DNA from: Chelydra serpentina
Lineage: Eukaryota > Chordata > Testudines > Chelydridae
DNA: 64,000 bases
Assembly: GCA_037349315.1 (NCBI GenBank)
Contig: JBAIAC010000006.1
Coordinates: forward strand, 17,891,501 to 17,955,500
Direction of reading: 5' to 3'
Shown here: positions 52,888 to 64,000 of the stretch, in pieces
Numbering within the stretch: the first letter of the stretch is position 1
Layout: the number at the start of each line of letters is the position of its first letter
Made by a program: the position numbers and the translations under genes
The notes under the pieces: model-generated
Told to the model about the DNA's origin: nothing
The model's input: the letters and a program-made list of their open reading frames with translations, nothing else
Database searches by the model: none

Positions 52888-53735
52888 GTAACATGAATTC
52901 CACCCAGTCCACCATGGAGTAACCCTAGATAGATATCTCACATCACTTAACCACCTGAGGAAAACTGTGGCTAAGATGAAGACATATAACAACTTTCTAA
53001 GCAAATTGACCAGCACTTCATGGGAGTAAGTGCTCAAATTCTCTGATCATCTGATTTAACCCTCCATCACGCTGCAGCAGAATACTGTGCTCTGGCTCCA
53101 TTCATCTCATGTCAAGTTGGTTGACATACAACTATACTCAGCCATGTGCATCGTAGCTGGGACAATTTGACCCACACCAATACTGTGGTTCCCCATGTTA
53201 AGCAACATCACTCCTCCACACACCCATCATGAGGTTGCTAGAGCCAGAATGATTGAGAAGATCAGTGCAAACCTGAGCCTACGACTATACACAGACCTCT
53301 TCGACCACTCAGTAGCACGCTTGTCATCAAGGCAGCTGTTGTGGGGCCATTCTTTCTCTCCAGATTTCTCTGCGACGTCCATATGGCAGGAAGAATGATC
53401 TGCGACTGATGTCAGGAAACAGTCTCTTATCATTAACCTGACTACGAATGTACCCAGCCATACTTGATTTGATTTGCCACACTGCTCATGAGGCCTTCTG
53501 AACCTATTTGGAACAGGCCAGGGTCAATGTGAAGCCAGCCTTCATGCTTGGGGCCAATGAGAGGCCCCCACATGTGGCTGAGGCCAAAGACAGACAACGT
53601 CTCACATCACTGGTGACTTACCAGATTTGATGGTAGTCTGAGGGCTCTGCACTTCACTGACAAGGCTGCTGCTGCAAATTGGCTTGCCAAGTTCCACATG
53701 TGTTCAGAAGACTGTTGTTTAGCCATAGTGGCATT
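52888..53735 (+). pseudogene. Non-LTR RT C-terminal remnant, plus strand
   Basis: Plus-strand frames read LDRYLTSLNHLRKTVAKMKT, YNNFLSKLTSTSWE, then PMLSNITPPHTHHEVARARM, LYTDLFDHSVARLSSRQLLW, NLFGTGQGQCEASLHAWG and LHFTDKAAAANWLAKFHM. This succession (a new-strand segment, then N-I-x-PP, and a final LH-x-AA-WL) is a non-LTR RT C-terminus unlike CR1. Stops separate the pieces. It entered the CR1 at about 52390-53716, where ACTCTGTCATT and GACTGTTGTTT are possible degraded duplications. Confidence 0.65.
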
Positions 53736-53902
53736 ATTTTGGTCCTCTTACCGGGTTCTTTTTTTATTAGAGGTATACATTTAATTTGACTCTATTATGG
53801 TGTTTTTAAATAGTTTACCTACATCTTGCAGGCATTTCACTCTTGTGCTTGTTCTTAATTTCCATTTAACTAGCTTCCTCATTTTTTGTGTAGTTCACCT
53901 TT

Positions 53903-54097
53903 TCAAAGATAAATGCCACTGTGGTGGGTTTCTTTGCTATTTTCCCACACGACAAGAATGCTGAATTTAATTACATAATGGTTGCTATTATCAAGTGGTT
54001 CAGCTATATTCACCTCTTGGACCAGATTCTTTGTGCCACTTAGAACTAAATCAAGGATTGCCTCTCCCCTGGTGGGTTCCAGGACAAGCTGCTCCAT
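53903..54097 (-). pseudogene. CR1 endonuclease C-terminal fragment
   Basis: The minus frame starts MEQLVLEPTRGEAILDLVLS and contains NLVQEVNIAEPLDNSNHYVIKF, the C-terminus of CR1 endonuclease, where SDH is replaced by SNH. The catalytic residue is therefore lost. Confidence 0.82.
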
Positions 54098-54237
54098 GAA
54101 GCAGTCATTAATGGTGTCTAGAAATTTTGTCTCTGCATCTCATCCTGAAGAGACATGTACCCGGGCAATAAGTCAAACTCAGATTCACAAGTTTTATGGC
54201 CATTGTGATTACCTACTCTGACACCCTGCACAGCATG

Positions 54238-54327
54238 GAGCGTCTTCACCAGATGCGCTACAGCAATGCAGCCGCATCAGTGCTACTGCGCCCTGTAGAA
54301 TTTCTAGTGTAGACTAGCCCTGAGTGA
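54238..54327. mobile_element. MITE end fragment
   Basis: TTCTAGTGTAGACTAGCCCTGA at the right resembles the terminus of the MITE at 11089-11352. GCGCTACAGC and GCAGCCGCATC words precede it. The left half is missing. Confidence 0.45.
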
Positions 54328-57300
54328 CTCTCAGCTCCTGTTACTGTGGAAGAATTTCAGTGATTGTTTAGTCCAGAGAGACACACACCATGGGTAATGT
54401 TACCATTGCAAGCTTTCTACAACAAAACCTGAAACCATATGAATCTAACTGGGTTAAATGAAAGTTTCTGTTTCCGGAGAGGCATCTGTTTTTTGGAGAC
54501 AGTTTGGTGGCTTCATTCTGGTTTTGTAATAAAACTTGGGTCAGCTGGCCACATGGGAAACCTCCTGGTTTAAACAAGTCAGGCCTTTACAAAACATTTT
54601 AAATGTTCTTAAATGCACACGAACGGATACCAGCAAATTTTGCACAGCTCTCCTTTGGATTGTTTCCCACCACCCCCATCTCCACTCAGGGCTGCCCCTT
54701 TTCACATAGACAGGCTGAAACACTGGCCGTTCTCAGATATCACAGAGCGTTCACAAGATTGGGATTCTCAGTCCAAGGGGAAATCTTTGCTTAAACTGAA
54801 CTCACTAAAGACCAGTGCCCCTCTTTCCCAGACAAACACATCAGGAAGGTAGTTCAGTCCATTTCTACTGTCGCGTGAGGGGGAAAGTGTCCTCTTATTA
54901 AACAAAAAGGATAAGGAACTACACAGCAATGAGCAGATAACAGGTTTGGTTGGTAAGTCTCCACAATAAGGCTGCACAAGTTGCCCGAGAGATACATCAG
55001 CTGGTGAGATGAGATAAGCAGGAACATATAAATAGGTTTTTCACAAATTCAGAATGTAGAGAGGGAGAGAGAGAGTGAAAGCAATACAAAGACACTTCTC
55101 AACACTATCAAGAAACTCACCCAAACCCCCTGCTTCTTATTACAATGGCATCAGGGGAGCAGATGACAAAGTGCTAATGGAATGAGGAGACATATCACAA
55201 ACCTCAGGAGGCTGGGGCAGGGATATACATTATAGTCAGGTTATTGTGACAGTTTATATGACACACCAAGGTATGTGCCAGACTTTATCAAGAGAACGGT
55301 AATCATTCAAATTGGCATAGATGGAGAACCTCTTCTCGCTCTCTTTTTCTTTTTTTGCAGACACCTACTACAAGCACACATTGTCTCACACACAAGTCAC
55401 ATTAAATAAAGGCAATAGTAAAGCTAAATTTTACCTGATTGGGGGCTATGAAATGCACAGTATGTTTACCAAATGTTGTTCAGGTGAAAGAAAGAAAGAC
55501 AGAAAGAAAGGTAGATTGATACAAATTAACAAATATACGGTTCTTAATGCTATGAAAAAAGGATACCTGAAGAGAACAAACAATATTATCCACTTTACAG
55601 ATGAATAAAATGTCAATGTAGACACTGACCCATGCACAATGCAATTGATTTTGTTTGGTATCATTCATAAAACTAATGCATCCAAGTGAGTCACAAGTCT
55701 ATACTTACCATACAAGTAAATAATACAGGAGACAGATAACATCTGTTGATATGGAGCGGGAGGATGTAATACCAGTGAGGACAAATAACCACATGGAAAC
55801 AGTAAAGATGAAGGAATAAGATTTGAAAGTTTTAGGACCTGACTACATTGGGGAAATTTTCTAACTAGCTTAAAAACTGTTTCAAATTGTAATCTGGATC
55901 TGGGCTTTAGGCAGGTCTTGAAACAGGTAAAATAGAAGTAGATCAGGCTGCCTTAAAGCAGGGCTATGCTATGACTCTAATCATGTTTAGAATTGGCTTA
56001 CTGAAGCCATTTGAAAACTGGCTAGAAAGTGTTCCGAGTGTAGATCGGGTTTCAGAGGCAAAGGGTTAGGCTAAGCCATGGAGAAACAGATCATGGCAGA
56101 TTTCCCAATACTTTTTGCTTCCAGTTTTGTGTAATATTAACAGATCATTTTGACCTATTTATTTTTGCGAGCCTATAAGGAATTCTTTAAACATTTAAAG
56201 ACAACTGATCAAAAGATAATACAAAAACACTGGTGTGCTTGAGTACTAAGTACCACAATCTGCACAAAATTATACAATTTGGGTGTGAGTGAGTATATGC
56301 TGAAGTCCTATTTCAAAGACTTGGCTAGGTCCACATAGCCTTACGTTTTCTGCTGTAGAAAGGCAAAAACTGTCAATTTAAAATTAATTGTGGTAATGAT
56401 ATGCTTGTCACCAGATGTTAATAAAACCTTTCCAAACACTGACATGAAGTGTCCAGATTCTCAGATCTTCGGTGCGTGAATTTTAATTTCAGCATGTGGC
56501 TTTTATTTTCTCCAGTGAGTTGCAGTCCCCAAACATCTTGTTGCATTGGCATCATCGTCATCATTGTACATTCAGTCGCAGCCTTCAAGCAAGTTTAATT
56601 AGCCTGTAATATTTCCAGAACAGATGTAAGGATTCAAACATCCTATGCAAAGAATGGATTTTAGCTTGCTGAATATAAAGACTGAACTTCAAAACCCTTG
56701 ATGGTTAGGGCCGTATCATGGTTATATGCTCAACAGCCCCACAGTGTTCAAGAGCAGAGCTGACCTGCAACTGCAAGGAATCCTGCCAATGGAGAGCAAG
56801 ACTCCATGTGGCGAGCTGGCCCCGTGTTCTATGGGGCTTTCTTCCAGCAGGCACCTGTCACTTCTGGTCAGAGAAGTGACTTCAGTTGATGCTGAGTGAA
56901 GTATACACTACCCAGCTTGTGTGCTAGCACTTTTTGGAGTACACCATGTTTCCTCGGGCTGTAGTGCATGACAATGGGAGCATCTCCTGCCACATTCATA
57001 TGCACCATAGATGCATTTTGGGTGCCAGACAAATCCCACTGAAGCACTGTTGCATTTGATTTTGTTGCTAAGTTTTAATTCTTACGCTGCTGCCGATGTC
57101 AGGAAATTGCCCTGGGTCATTGCTTATTGTGTCAGTTGAGATGCCAGACAGAATTAAAAAAGTAGAATCTGAAAAGTCATTTACATCATATTGAGATGAC
57201 CTTTTTGGTGATATGTGTGTAAAAAGTCAGATTTAAAGTAATAAATGCTGAAGATCAGCCTGATTCCCCTATTACACTGGTATAATTTCACTTAGTTCAG

Positions 57301-57798
57301 TGGAGTTACTCCTAATTTATTCCAGTGTAAATGCAAGGTCCGACATTTGGTCAGGTTAAATAGTAAAGAGAAAAATACTTCTTAAATATAAATTTAATCA
57401 TTATTTTTAGTGCTTTTCATCTTCAAAGCCCTTCACAGACAAAGTCATCACCTGATATTCCTGGGAGGTAGTTAATTATGTATTATTATTAGCTGGTTGG
57501 TAACATTGGTAGTATGGAGGCATAGAAACATTCCCAAGGCCGGGCAACTCCATGTCAGAAGTGAAATTAGAATTCAGAAGTTCCTGGCTCCAAGAGCTTG
57601 GAACACTAGCCCACTCCACTGCAAACTGTTTCTTTGTAGCGGAAAGACAGGCTACCAAAAAACCCACATTCTTAAATTCCATTAAATATGAAATTCAGAA
57701 GCCATAAGATGACACATCAGAATGCGGATTCCTAGGGCATGGATGCACACATTAGGTGCATTTTGGGAGTGGTCACAAAATTCTACCATTTTACAGAG
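54328..57798. other. AT-rich spacer with simple repeats
   Basis: No exon was recognised. A GA-rich tract lies at 55059-55078 and a GAAA-like tract at 55487-55509. The plus frame at 55321-55608 (95 codons) begins after a TTTTTTTGCAG word that looks like a splice acceptor, but its translation has no motif. A degraded copy of the old palindromic repeat lies near 57255-57335. Confidence 0.4.
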
Positions 57799-58051
57799 CA
57801 GGGATTCACAAACTTCTTCACAGGGTGGACCACTTCTCAAGGGAGATTGTCTCATGGGCCTCCCATCCCTATGACTATTAGAAACATATTTAGGTGGAGG
57901 GTTTTTTTTTGTTTCTTTTAATATAATTTAGCAGCTGGGAAAAAGGAGAGGTGCCATCACCTATGTCATCAGCCATCTCTCTGCAGACCACCAGCAAAGT
58001 GCTCTGTGGACCTGCAGCAAGTTATCCACTGACCACAGTTAGGGAGCTCTG
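57799..58051. mobile_element. hAT MITE (CAGGGATTCACAAACT termini)
   Basis: The left end CAGGGATTCACAAACT and the complement of the right end CAGAGCTCCCTAACT are imperfect inverted repeats of the Charlie kind. GGACCAC words lie near both ends. TTACAGAG and ATAGAGAG may be a degraded 8-bp duplication. It has no coding capacity. Confidence 0.65.
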
Positions 58052-59455
58052 ATAGAGAGTTCACATTATTTTCAGGAGAACCATGTGTGGAAAGACTGCT
58101 TAGGCATGTGTTGGTTTCATTACATGTTGACTCTGAAATCTAGTGCTTGTTATATCAAAAATAGTCCTCTAGTAACAACTGTTCCTGGGGCAGATCTCAT
58201 TTGCATGCATGATTACTTTGGCATTTGAAACTATTGTTACATTTCTCGATTTGGCAATATCCATCCCTTTCCCAGGCTCTCTCATTCGGACCCTTCCCAC
58301 CCTTCTAACCAGATAACCTTATCAAGTACTGTGTTTCAAAATGTGCACCATTCAGGCAAAGAGAAAATGCACTGCGGTTCACATGACAGAGCCATGAGCA
58401 TATTGTGGTTATGTGTAGAGGGCAAACAATCTGAATGGCAGCAGAATAATGCACCAAATTGCTCTAATGGATTAAGGTGGATACTCTTCTGAAGTCAAAT
58501 TGAAAGCATTTATGTATTTGCTGGTGACTGCCGCTATCTCAAGACAAGAACAGCACCATTACCTGTTCTTGACATGATTTCATTTAACTTTCTAGGTCTC
58601 CGACCTTTCTCCAGTGGTAGAAATAGAAGTGGAAATGTAACATTGAAGGGGGGGAAATTCATGCAAATAATGACCTTTAAAACTACCAACTGATTTTTTT
58701 TTTACATAAGGAGAGAAATCTGATGATCCAATTATGCAAGTCATTAGGAAAACAATGCTGAATTTTTGTGGCTAATGGGATTTTAAGTTATATTGACAAT
58801 GAAAACCAATTACACTTTCAAAACTTTTTTCTCTATCTGCGATTGTATTATTTTAATGAAATGGCATGCCAAACCTCAAGTAGCCAAATGAATGTTAATT
58901 ATGGAACTAGTTGAGGGAACAAGAGAACACTTCTTTTACTGCCATGACCCCATAATTTTTTGAGCCTGACTAGCAGCATAAAATCATTCATTCTGTACTT
59001 AAGTTGTTTGACAATGTAACAGTCTTCAAAACGGCTGCTTTATAATAACACTGTGATTACATTTTTAAGAGATACTGATGAGCCAGAACTCAAATCCAGG
59101 ATGAAAAGACTTCCAAGTTCTGAGAGTATTTAGATGAGGACTCAAATCTTGTAGGTCCAGTTCTATTTTTAATGTTCATTTTTGCTTTAATTGATTTTTC
59201 CTATACTCTGTTTATTTTGTTTTTCCAAAAGCCTCCAGTAACATGTAAATTGATATTCCAGATCTGACTCCAAAGGATGACTTGTAAAACAACCAGTGTT
59301 GCTAGATAAGTTGGTTCAAACCAGTGAATTGGGCTGATGGGAAATTTTGCAAAGCCACTGAATAACCAACAGGAGTTGCTCATACTGCTACTAGAGCTCT
59401 CACTCACTGCATTGTCTTTCATGTGCCATTATACTTGGTTGGGAAATACTATTTG
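58052..59455. other. AT-rich spacer, possible conserved non-coding part
   Basis: No gene. The stretch 58660-58830 has homeodomain-like ATTA words (CAATTATGC, TCATTAGG, CCAATTAC) and no repeat signature, as many conserved non-coding elements do; this is only an impression. Confidence 0.3.
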
Positions 59456-59520
59456 CAGGGGGGCAGATTAGATGGTCCTAATGGTCTTTTCTAGCCTTCC
59501 AAATCTACGAATATATGAAA
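59456..59520 (+). mobile_element. CR1 3' end fragment
   Basis: GGGGCAGATTAGATGGTCCT, TGGTCTTTTCTAGCCTT and AATCTACGAATATATGAAA follow the CR1 3' end pattern in plus orientation. Confidence 0.7.
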
Positions 59521-60415
59521 ATCTTACCCAGTGTTTACAGCCACCATATTACACAAGAGTCAAAAGAAAAGGGTAGGGGTTTTGCCAATCTGTGATTAAT
59601 GCATTTCCTTGCCAAAAAAAAAAAGAGAACGTCTTCTTTTCATGTATTTAAGATGGCAGCAGCATTAAATGGAAATAGTTTTATGCTCCACTACCTGGCA
59701 TATCATTTTTCACTATGAAGGCAGTTATTTGTCTCCCAAATTTCTTTATTGTCTTGTAGGACTAAACATATTGGAGAGGGAGAAGGAAAGGGAAAGGAAA
59801 GAATGGTTAGGAAAAAGTGTAGTCCAGAGCGTAGACCACTAAACTACATGCCAGAAGACTTGAGTTTTATCCCCATCTTGGCCACTGACCTACTTTTGAT
59901 CTCTCGGGCACGTTACTTCTCACCTCTCTGTGCCTTTTCCCCTACCATCCTTTGTCTTTTCTATTTAGATTTGGGGCAGGGACGATCTCTTAGTATGTGT
60001 ATGCACAATGCTGTACCATGTATGGTGTCCTGCTCTTGGTTGTGGCTTGGAGGTGATACCATACTACTACTAATAAAGAGCAACAGAACTAACATCTGAC
60101 AGTGGTGGAAAGATACTCTATCATGCACACAGCAAGGAAATAGCGAGAAATAAGTATCCAGTAAACCAATTCATACTGGAAGTAAAAATAATTTGCTCTT
60201 TTGTATTTTTCCTCAGTGAGAATCTCTCTGAAAATGCTGAGGTACCATGCTCGTCTGTGCAGATTTGTTGTACCTAAGGTAAGAGGGCTCTGAGCCAATT
60301 TAATTAGCCCAAGTATATTTCAAATATCTGTGTCAAAGCTAATTCAGTGTATTATTAGCTAAGTTAAGTCCTTCGTTGCAGCAGTTTATACCTACTCTTG
60401 TTGTCAGACACACAC
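59521..60415. other. AT-rich spacer
   Basis: A tRNA-like word set (AGCGTAGACCACTAAACTAC, GACTTGAGTTTTATCC) lies at 59827-59872 and may be an old SINE. No gene is recognised. Confidence 0.35.
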
Positions 60416-60500
60416 TATCAGAGAATTATAGGGCCTAGAAATAAAAAAGATCTATTAGATCATCTAGCCCATTCCCCTGTCAATGCAGTGTATTCCCTAC
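60416..60500 (-). mobile_element. Old CR1 3' end fragment
   Basis: TATCAGAGAATTATAGGGCC and ATTAGATCATCTAGCCCATTCC, then CAATGCAGTGTATTCCC, match the CR1 3' end in minus orientation in degraded form. Confidence 0.65.
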
Positions 60501-62093
60501 AGAATGATATAGCAGAATGACGATCATCCATCCCTGAAATGGGAAGAGCACTTCCACTGCTCTCTTTGTCAGACACCCCCACCCACACACCCACATCAGT
60601 AATAGAGCTGAACACTGAGCTATTTGGCAGGTCGCACGCTTATTGGATATTTGTACTAGCTCATCTGCCTCCAAAACTGGCCGTCGCTATCTTGCTTGAT
60701 GTGTTGTTCCAGGAAGGATATCATTGTTGCCATGTGCTTCATGAGAAAAAGGAGCTGAATACTTGCTGAAATGGAAAGGATTTGCTACCTTATATATATA
60801 TATTCTGCTGCGTAACAAATAAATAAAACAAAAATCTGAATCTATAAATGTTCTATTATTTTTACATCAAACAGCATTAGAGGCTGAATCCTGCTCCTAG
60901 TTATGCCAGTGTAAATCCAGCATGACTCTGCTTAAGTAAACTGACGTTTGCATTAGTTTCACTAGGAAATAAATCAAACCACATCAGCCAACCAGAAGCA
61001 TCAAGATGGGCTCTTGATAGATGCGTGTGGGAATGGACATGCGAGGAAGGAGTCTTTCCCCCAAGGCAACAAAGCTCCACTGGCCCTTACACACAAGGAT
61101 TTGTGCCGTGACAAATCCTCAGCTACTGCTTCTCTCTGCCACCTAATTCTCATGCTTTGCCCCTCCCTCGCCATGCCACATTTATAAAGGATAGAGCTGG
61201 ATTTGCCCCACATCGCAGAATTGAACAAAGGGAGGAAAATATTTACTTCACCAACTGAAGGTACAGATTTGGACATTGTCCCTTGAGAAAGTTTGTCTTG
61301 TTGCCCAGCACAGCAATTTCAGGGTAAACAGATCTACATTGGCACAGGATCTAGTTCTTGATTTGTATTCCTCCTGCAGGCCACTCATGTTTCAATTTGT
61401 CATGTGGTATAAAATCATGCAAGAATTTGTGTGCCTATAAATGTATATATGTATCTAATACACACACACACACTAGCTTTGCCACACTTGCTTTCAAGTC
61501 AAGAAGCAGAAGGTGAAAGCGGAACTTCCAATACCCTTGTAAATAAAAGAAATAAGACCCATCATTAAAACAAGAGAAATAAAAGAATTAATGTCTTTAT
61601 CTAGTAAAAGATGTTTCTTTCTAGAAAGGAAAGCAGCATGCTTCCTCCAGAGCACACAACTAAAGGAAGCAAGAGCTCTCCTGCACACAGGTTTTGTTTT
61701 CAGGTTGGGAATTTCATACACCACAGCGCCATCTAGTCGAAAGAGACAAAATAGCACCTTGGATAATGCTTGCTGGAAAACAATTTCTAGTGCTAAATGC
61801 TATGTTCATGAATAATTTGTGACCCTCGATGAAGTTTAGCTTTTGGCTTATTGTCTGATTTTTATTCATATTTGTTTTCGACAGCATAATATAGCTGAGC
61901 AACATTTAAGGTCCCATGGGACAGCTACAGGAACTAACCAACGTATGCTATTTCCATTATTTTTGATCTAAACTCTGAAACTTGAGGGAACATGAAATTT
62001 TATTAAAGTTAATGCTTAAAATCAAATTTACACAAGTTAAGAAGGAAGGTACTGCACATCTGGGGTCGGGCTTGGGTTATGGGGGATTGCAAG
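60501..62093. other. AT-rich spacer with simple repeats
   Basis: A short (TA)n tract lies at 60793-60803 and (CA)n at 61460-61473. A degraded copy of the palindromic repeat (GGCTGAATCCTGCTCC, CAGTGTAAATCCAGC) lies at 60883-60925. No gene is recognised. Confidence 0.4.
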
Positions 62094-62415
62094 CACAGGC
62101 GCCGACTTCCTGTGGCGCCGGTGGGAGCTCACGCCCAGCGTCGGGGGCGGGGCCCCGCTCCCGACGCCGGACCCCGCCCCCGACGCCGGGTGATGTTGCG
62201 GGGCCCCGACGTCGACGCAACGTCGCCCAGCATCGGGGGCGGGGCCCCGCAACGTCTCCCGGTGCTAAGGTAAGATGGCGGTGGGCCCCGGGGTTGGCGG
62301 GGAGCTGGCTGCGGGTCCCGGGGCGGGCGGGGAGCTGCCGGTGGGTGCGGAGCACCCACCAATTTTTCCCCGTGGGTGCTCCAGCCCCGGAGCACCCACA
62401 AAGTCGGCACCTATG
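62094..62415. mobile_element. GC-rich hAT MITE (CACAGGCGCCGACTT termini)
   Basis: The 322-bp element begins CACAGGCGCCGACTT and ends AAGTCGGCACCTATG. It is flanked by exact ATTGCAAG at 62086-62093 and 62416-62423, an 8-bp duplication. Its interior is very GC-rich, with CpG-rich palindromes such as GACGTCGACG and repeated GGGGCGGGGCC words. The open frames inside are compositional. Confidence 0.93.
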
Positions 62416-62578
62416 ATTGCAAGTATCAGTTAAAAGGTTCACCGAGGTATATACATGTCACATAAGCAGCATAGATCCAGATTGCGGTGTGGGAGTATTT
62501 AAAGTGTCAGTGGATAAATGGACTCAGGCACGCCAATCATAGAATGTATTAAGAGTCCAAATCAGTATTGGTGTAGAG

Positions 62579-62857
62579 CAGAGGTCAGCAACCTTTCAGA
62601 AGTGGTGTGCCGAATCTTCATTTATTCACTCTAATTTAAGGTTTTGCGTGCCACTAATACATTTTAATGTTTTTAGACGGTCTCTTTCTATAAGTCTATA
62701 ATATATAACTAAGATATTGTTGCATGTAAAGTAAATAGGGTTTTTAAAATGTTTAAGAAGCTTCATTTAAAATTAAATTAAAATGCAGAGCCCCCCGCCA
62801 CTGAAAATCAGCTTGCGTGCCGCCTTTGGCACTCGTGCCATAGGTTGCCTACCCCGG
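62579..62857. mobile_element. hAT MITE (CAGAGGTCAGCAACC termini)
   Basis: The 279-bp element begins CAGAGGTCAGCAACC and ends GGTTGCCTACCCCGG, imperfect inverted ends. Exact GTGTAGAG copies flank it at 62571-62578 and 62858-62865. The interior is AT-rich. It has no coding capacity. Confidence 0.93.
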
Positions 62858-62865
62858 GTGTAGAG

Positions 62866-64000
62866 AATAAGTACATGGGTGGGGTGCATCCCTCAGTTCC
62901 TCAGGGAAGGAAATAGGTTATTTCCCTGGTTGGTGTTCTTGATTACTCAACCCGATACTGATGGTGTCCTGTGATGTGTTCTGTGTAGATGTCTCTGGAT
63001 CATCTGATGGTATCGGACACATTCAGCAAAATCCCAGGGCATGTACATTTTGGGGTGTTTTTGGTAGAAAATGGAGAACTTTAAATAATAGCTGAAAATA
63101 AGAAGGCTGTAATAAAGAAAGAAAGACTTTGCCAGGATTAAGTGAGGAGTTTTATTTTATTAAGAAAAAAGATCCTATGCTGAATTATATTATTTTTACA
63201 CTGGTATTTCAAAAACTGAGTATTAGGCAAAGGAAGCTCCACACAACGTTTAATTCACCCATACCATCTTGAAGTTTATCTAAATTAAATATCTGATGTG
63301 GGATACAAAAGAATTGAAGTCCACAAAAGGGAAAAAAAAGATTTTCAAAAATCTAGATAACTTGTCCGTACGTCATGACATTCATCTAAATCAGTGCATG
63401 AAGTGATCACAGGTCTCCTAAGGGTAGCTCTTCAAAAGGGCACTGTTTCCGTTCTTCTGTTTCTCTATTTTCAGTGCCCAGATCCTGCAAGTTGCTGAGC
63501 ATGCCCAGTGAGTGGGAATTAACTTTACTGGGAACTGAGATCACTCCACACCTGCCAGGAGGACATCAACCTGCAGGAAACTAGCTTGTGTTATGAGGAA
63601 GGTAAAGTGACCATATGACCTGGTTTTACTAGGACTGTCCCAGTTTTTCATGTGATGTCCTTCTGGGTGTCCCAGGTTCACCTGAAGTGCCTTGGTTTTG
63701 TTTTTATTTAATCAATCAAAATATTTTAATAACTACAAAATTGTTATATACCAAGCAGAATTGGAACCAACAGTACAGTGGAATGAGCATCCGGTGTGAT
63801 TAACAGTAATTGGAGTGAAGAGTTAAATGAGTATAGACATTATTTTGACAGCCGCAATCTTGGCTGACACCAGTGATCAAATTGGAGACCTCTTGAGCTG
63901 AAAGTCTGAGTGTCCTACAGCTTGAGACAAAGAGACAGACTCTCTCACCAAAACCTGTAACAGACTCACATGGGCACAGAGTGGGGGGAGTCACACATTG
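62866..64000. other. AT-rich spacer; degraded MITE words near 63604-63690
   Basis: GTGACCATATGACCTGGTTT and TAGGACTGTCCCAGTTTTTC recall the interior of the TAGGGTGACC hAT family in decayed form. No gene is recognised to the end of the window. Confidence 0.4.

Larger units (their letters stand above)
48690..54177 (-). mobile_element. Long CR1 LINE, minus strand, with three insertions
   Basis: CR1 sequence lies at 48698-48865, 49124-50504, 51866-52390 and 53716-54177, in the same orientation and the correct order from 3' end (left) to endonuclease (right). Coding remnants include LYKSMLCPHPEYCMKFW (49399-49593), the post-endonuclease segment KEELEEQLAKAQKQ (52173-52400) and the endonuclease end RGEAILDLVLSGTKN (53903-54097). 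Stops and frameshifts are frequent, so it is older than the copy at 23628. Insertions are a hAT MITE, an unidentified 1.36-kb block and a composite block with another LINE. Confidence 0.9.

Noticed and set aside
55321..55608. Possible exon after a polypyrimidine-AG
   Set aside because: The acceptor-like word is common, the translation is Lys-rich and low in complexity, and no donor or partner exon was seen.
62037..62442. Overlapping frames up to 144 codons
   Set aside because: All cross the GC-rich hAT MITE bounded by ATTGCAAG duplications, so they are compositional.

Overview
The window looks like intergenic DNA from a large reptile genome, most likely a turtle, with a crocodilian as the second choice. 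The signs are several CR1 LINEs (one ending in the octamer-type tail seen in sauropsids), Penelope-like elements (PLEs) with a GIY-YIG nuclease, a full-length Gmr1-type Gypsy element, and many hAT MITEs with intact 8-bp target-site duplications (TSDs). No host exon, tRNA, rRNA, CRISPR array or bacterial operon was recognised. Every coding segment that can be named comes from a transposable element, and every one is broken or truncated. The species call is an inference from repeat families.

Region by region. 1-10.2 kb: AT-rich DNA with three GC-rich, minus-strand solo LTRs (928-1749, 4322-4827, 7350-8116), a hAT MITE (3832-3953) and a non-LTR reverse-transcriptase relic (6225-7076). 10.6-16.4 kb: a decayed I-superfamily LINE carrying ORF1 zinc knuckles, endonuclease, partial RT and an RNase H. 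It is interrupted by at least five younger insertions, among them a 107-bp PLE terminus with a perfect 14-bp TSD. 17-23.6 kb: a hAT MITE and the inverted endonuclease half of a CR1. 23.6-32.9 kb: the RT half and 3' end of a CR1, split by a 7.1-kb Gypsy element (25456-32539), which is itself split by a 1.3-kb solo LTR (29992-31310). 34.3-36.9 kb: a truncated PLE, two abutting hAT MITEs and a pogo/Tigger-like MITE. 39-41.5 kb: a composite repeat holding a truncated LINE. 43.3-45.1 kb and 48.7-54.2 kb: two minus-strand CR1 copies, each broken by younger elements. 47.6-48.4 kb: a PLE with inverted termini. 54-64 kb: mostly unannotated AT-rich DNA with three more hAT MITEs.

The elements do not form a pathway. 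Their nesting gives a relative chronology: the CR1 and I-like LINEs are oldest, hAT MITEs and PLEs entered them later, the Gypsy element entered a CR1 recently enough that its LTRs differ at only about 2% of sites by hand count, and the solo LTR inside the Gypsy is younger still. The most noteworthy items are the Gypsy with integrase upstream of reverse transcriptase and a SCAN-like Gag, the RNase H-bearing I-type LINE, and the PLE copies with clear insertion signatures.
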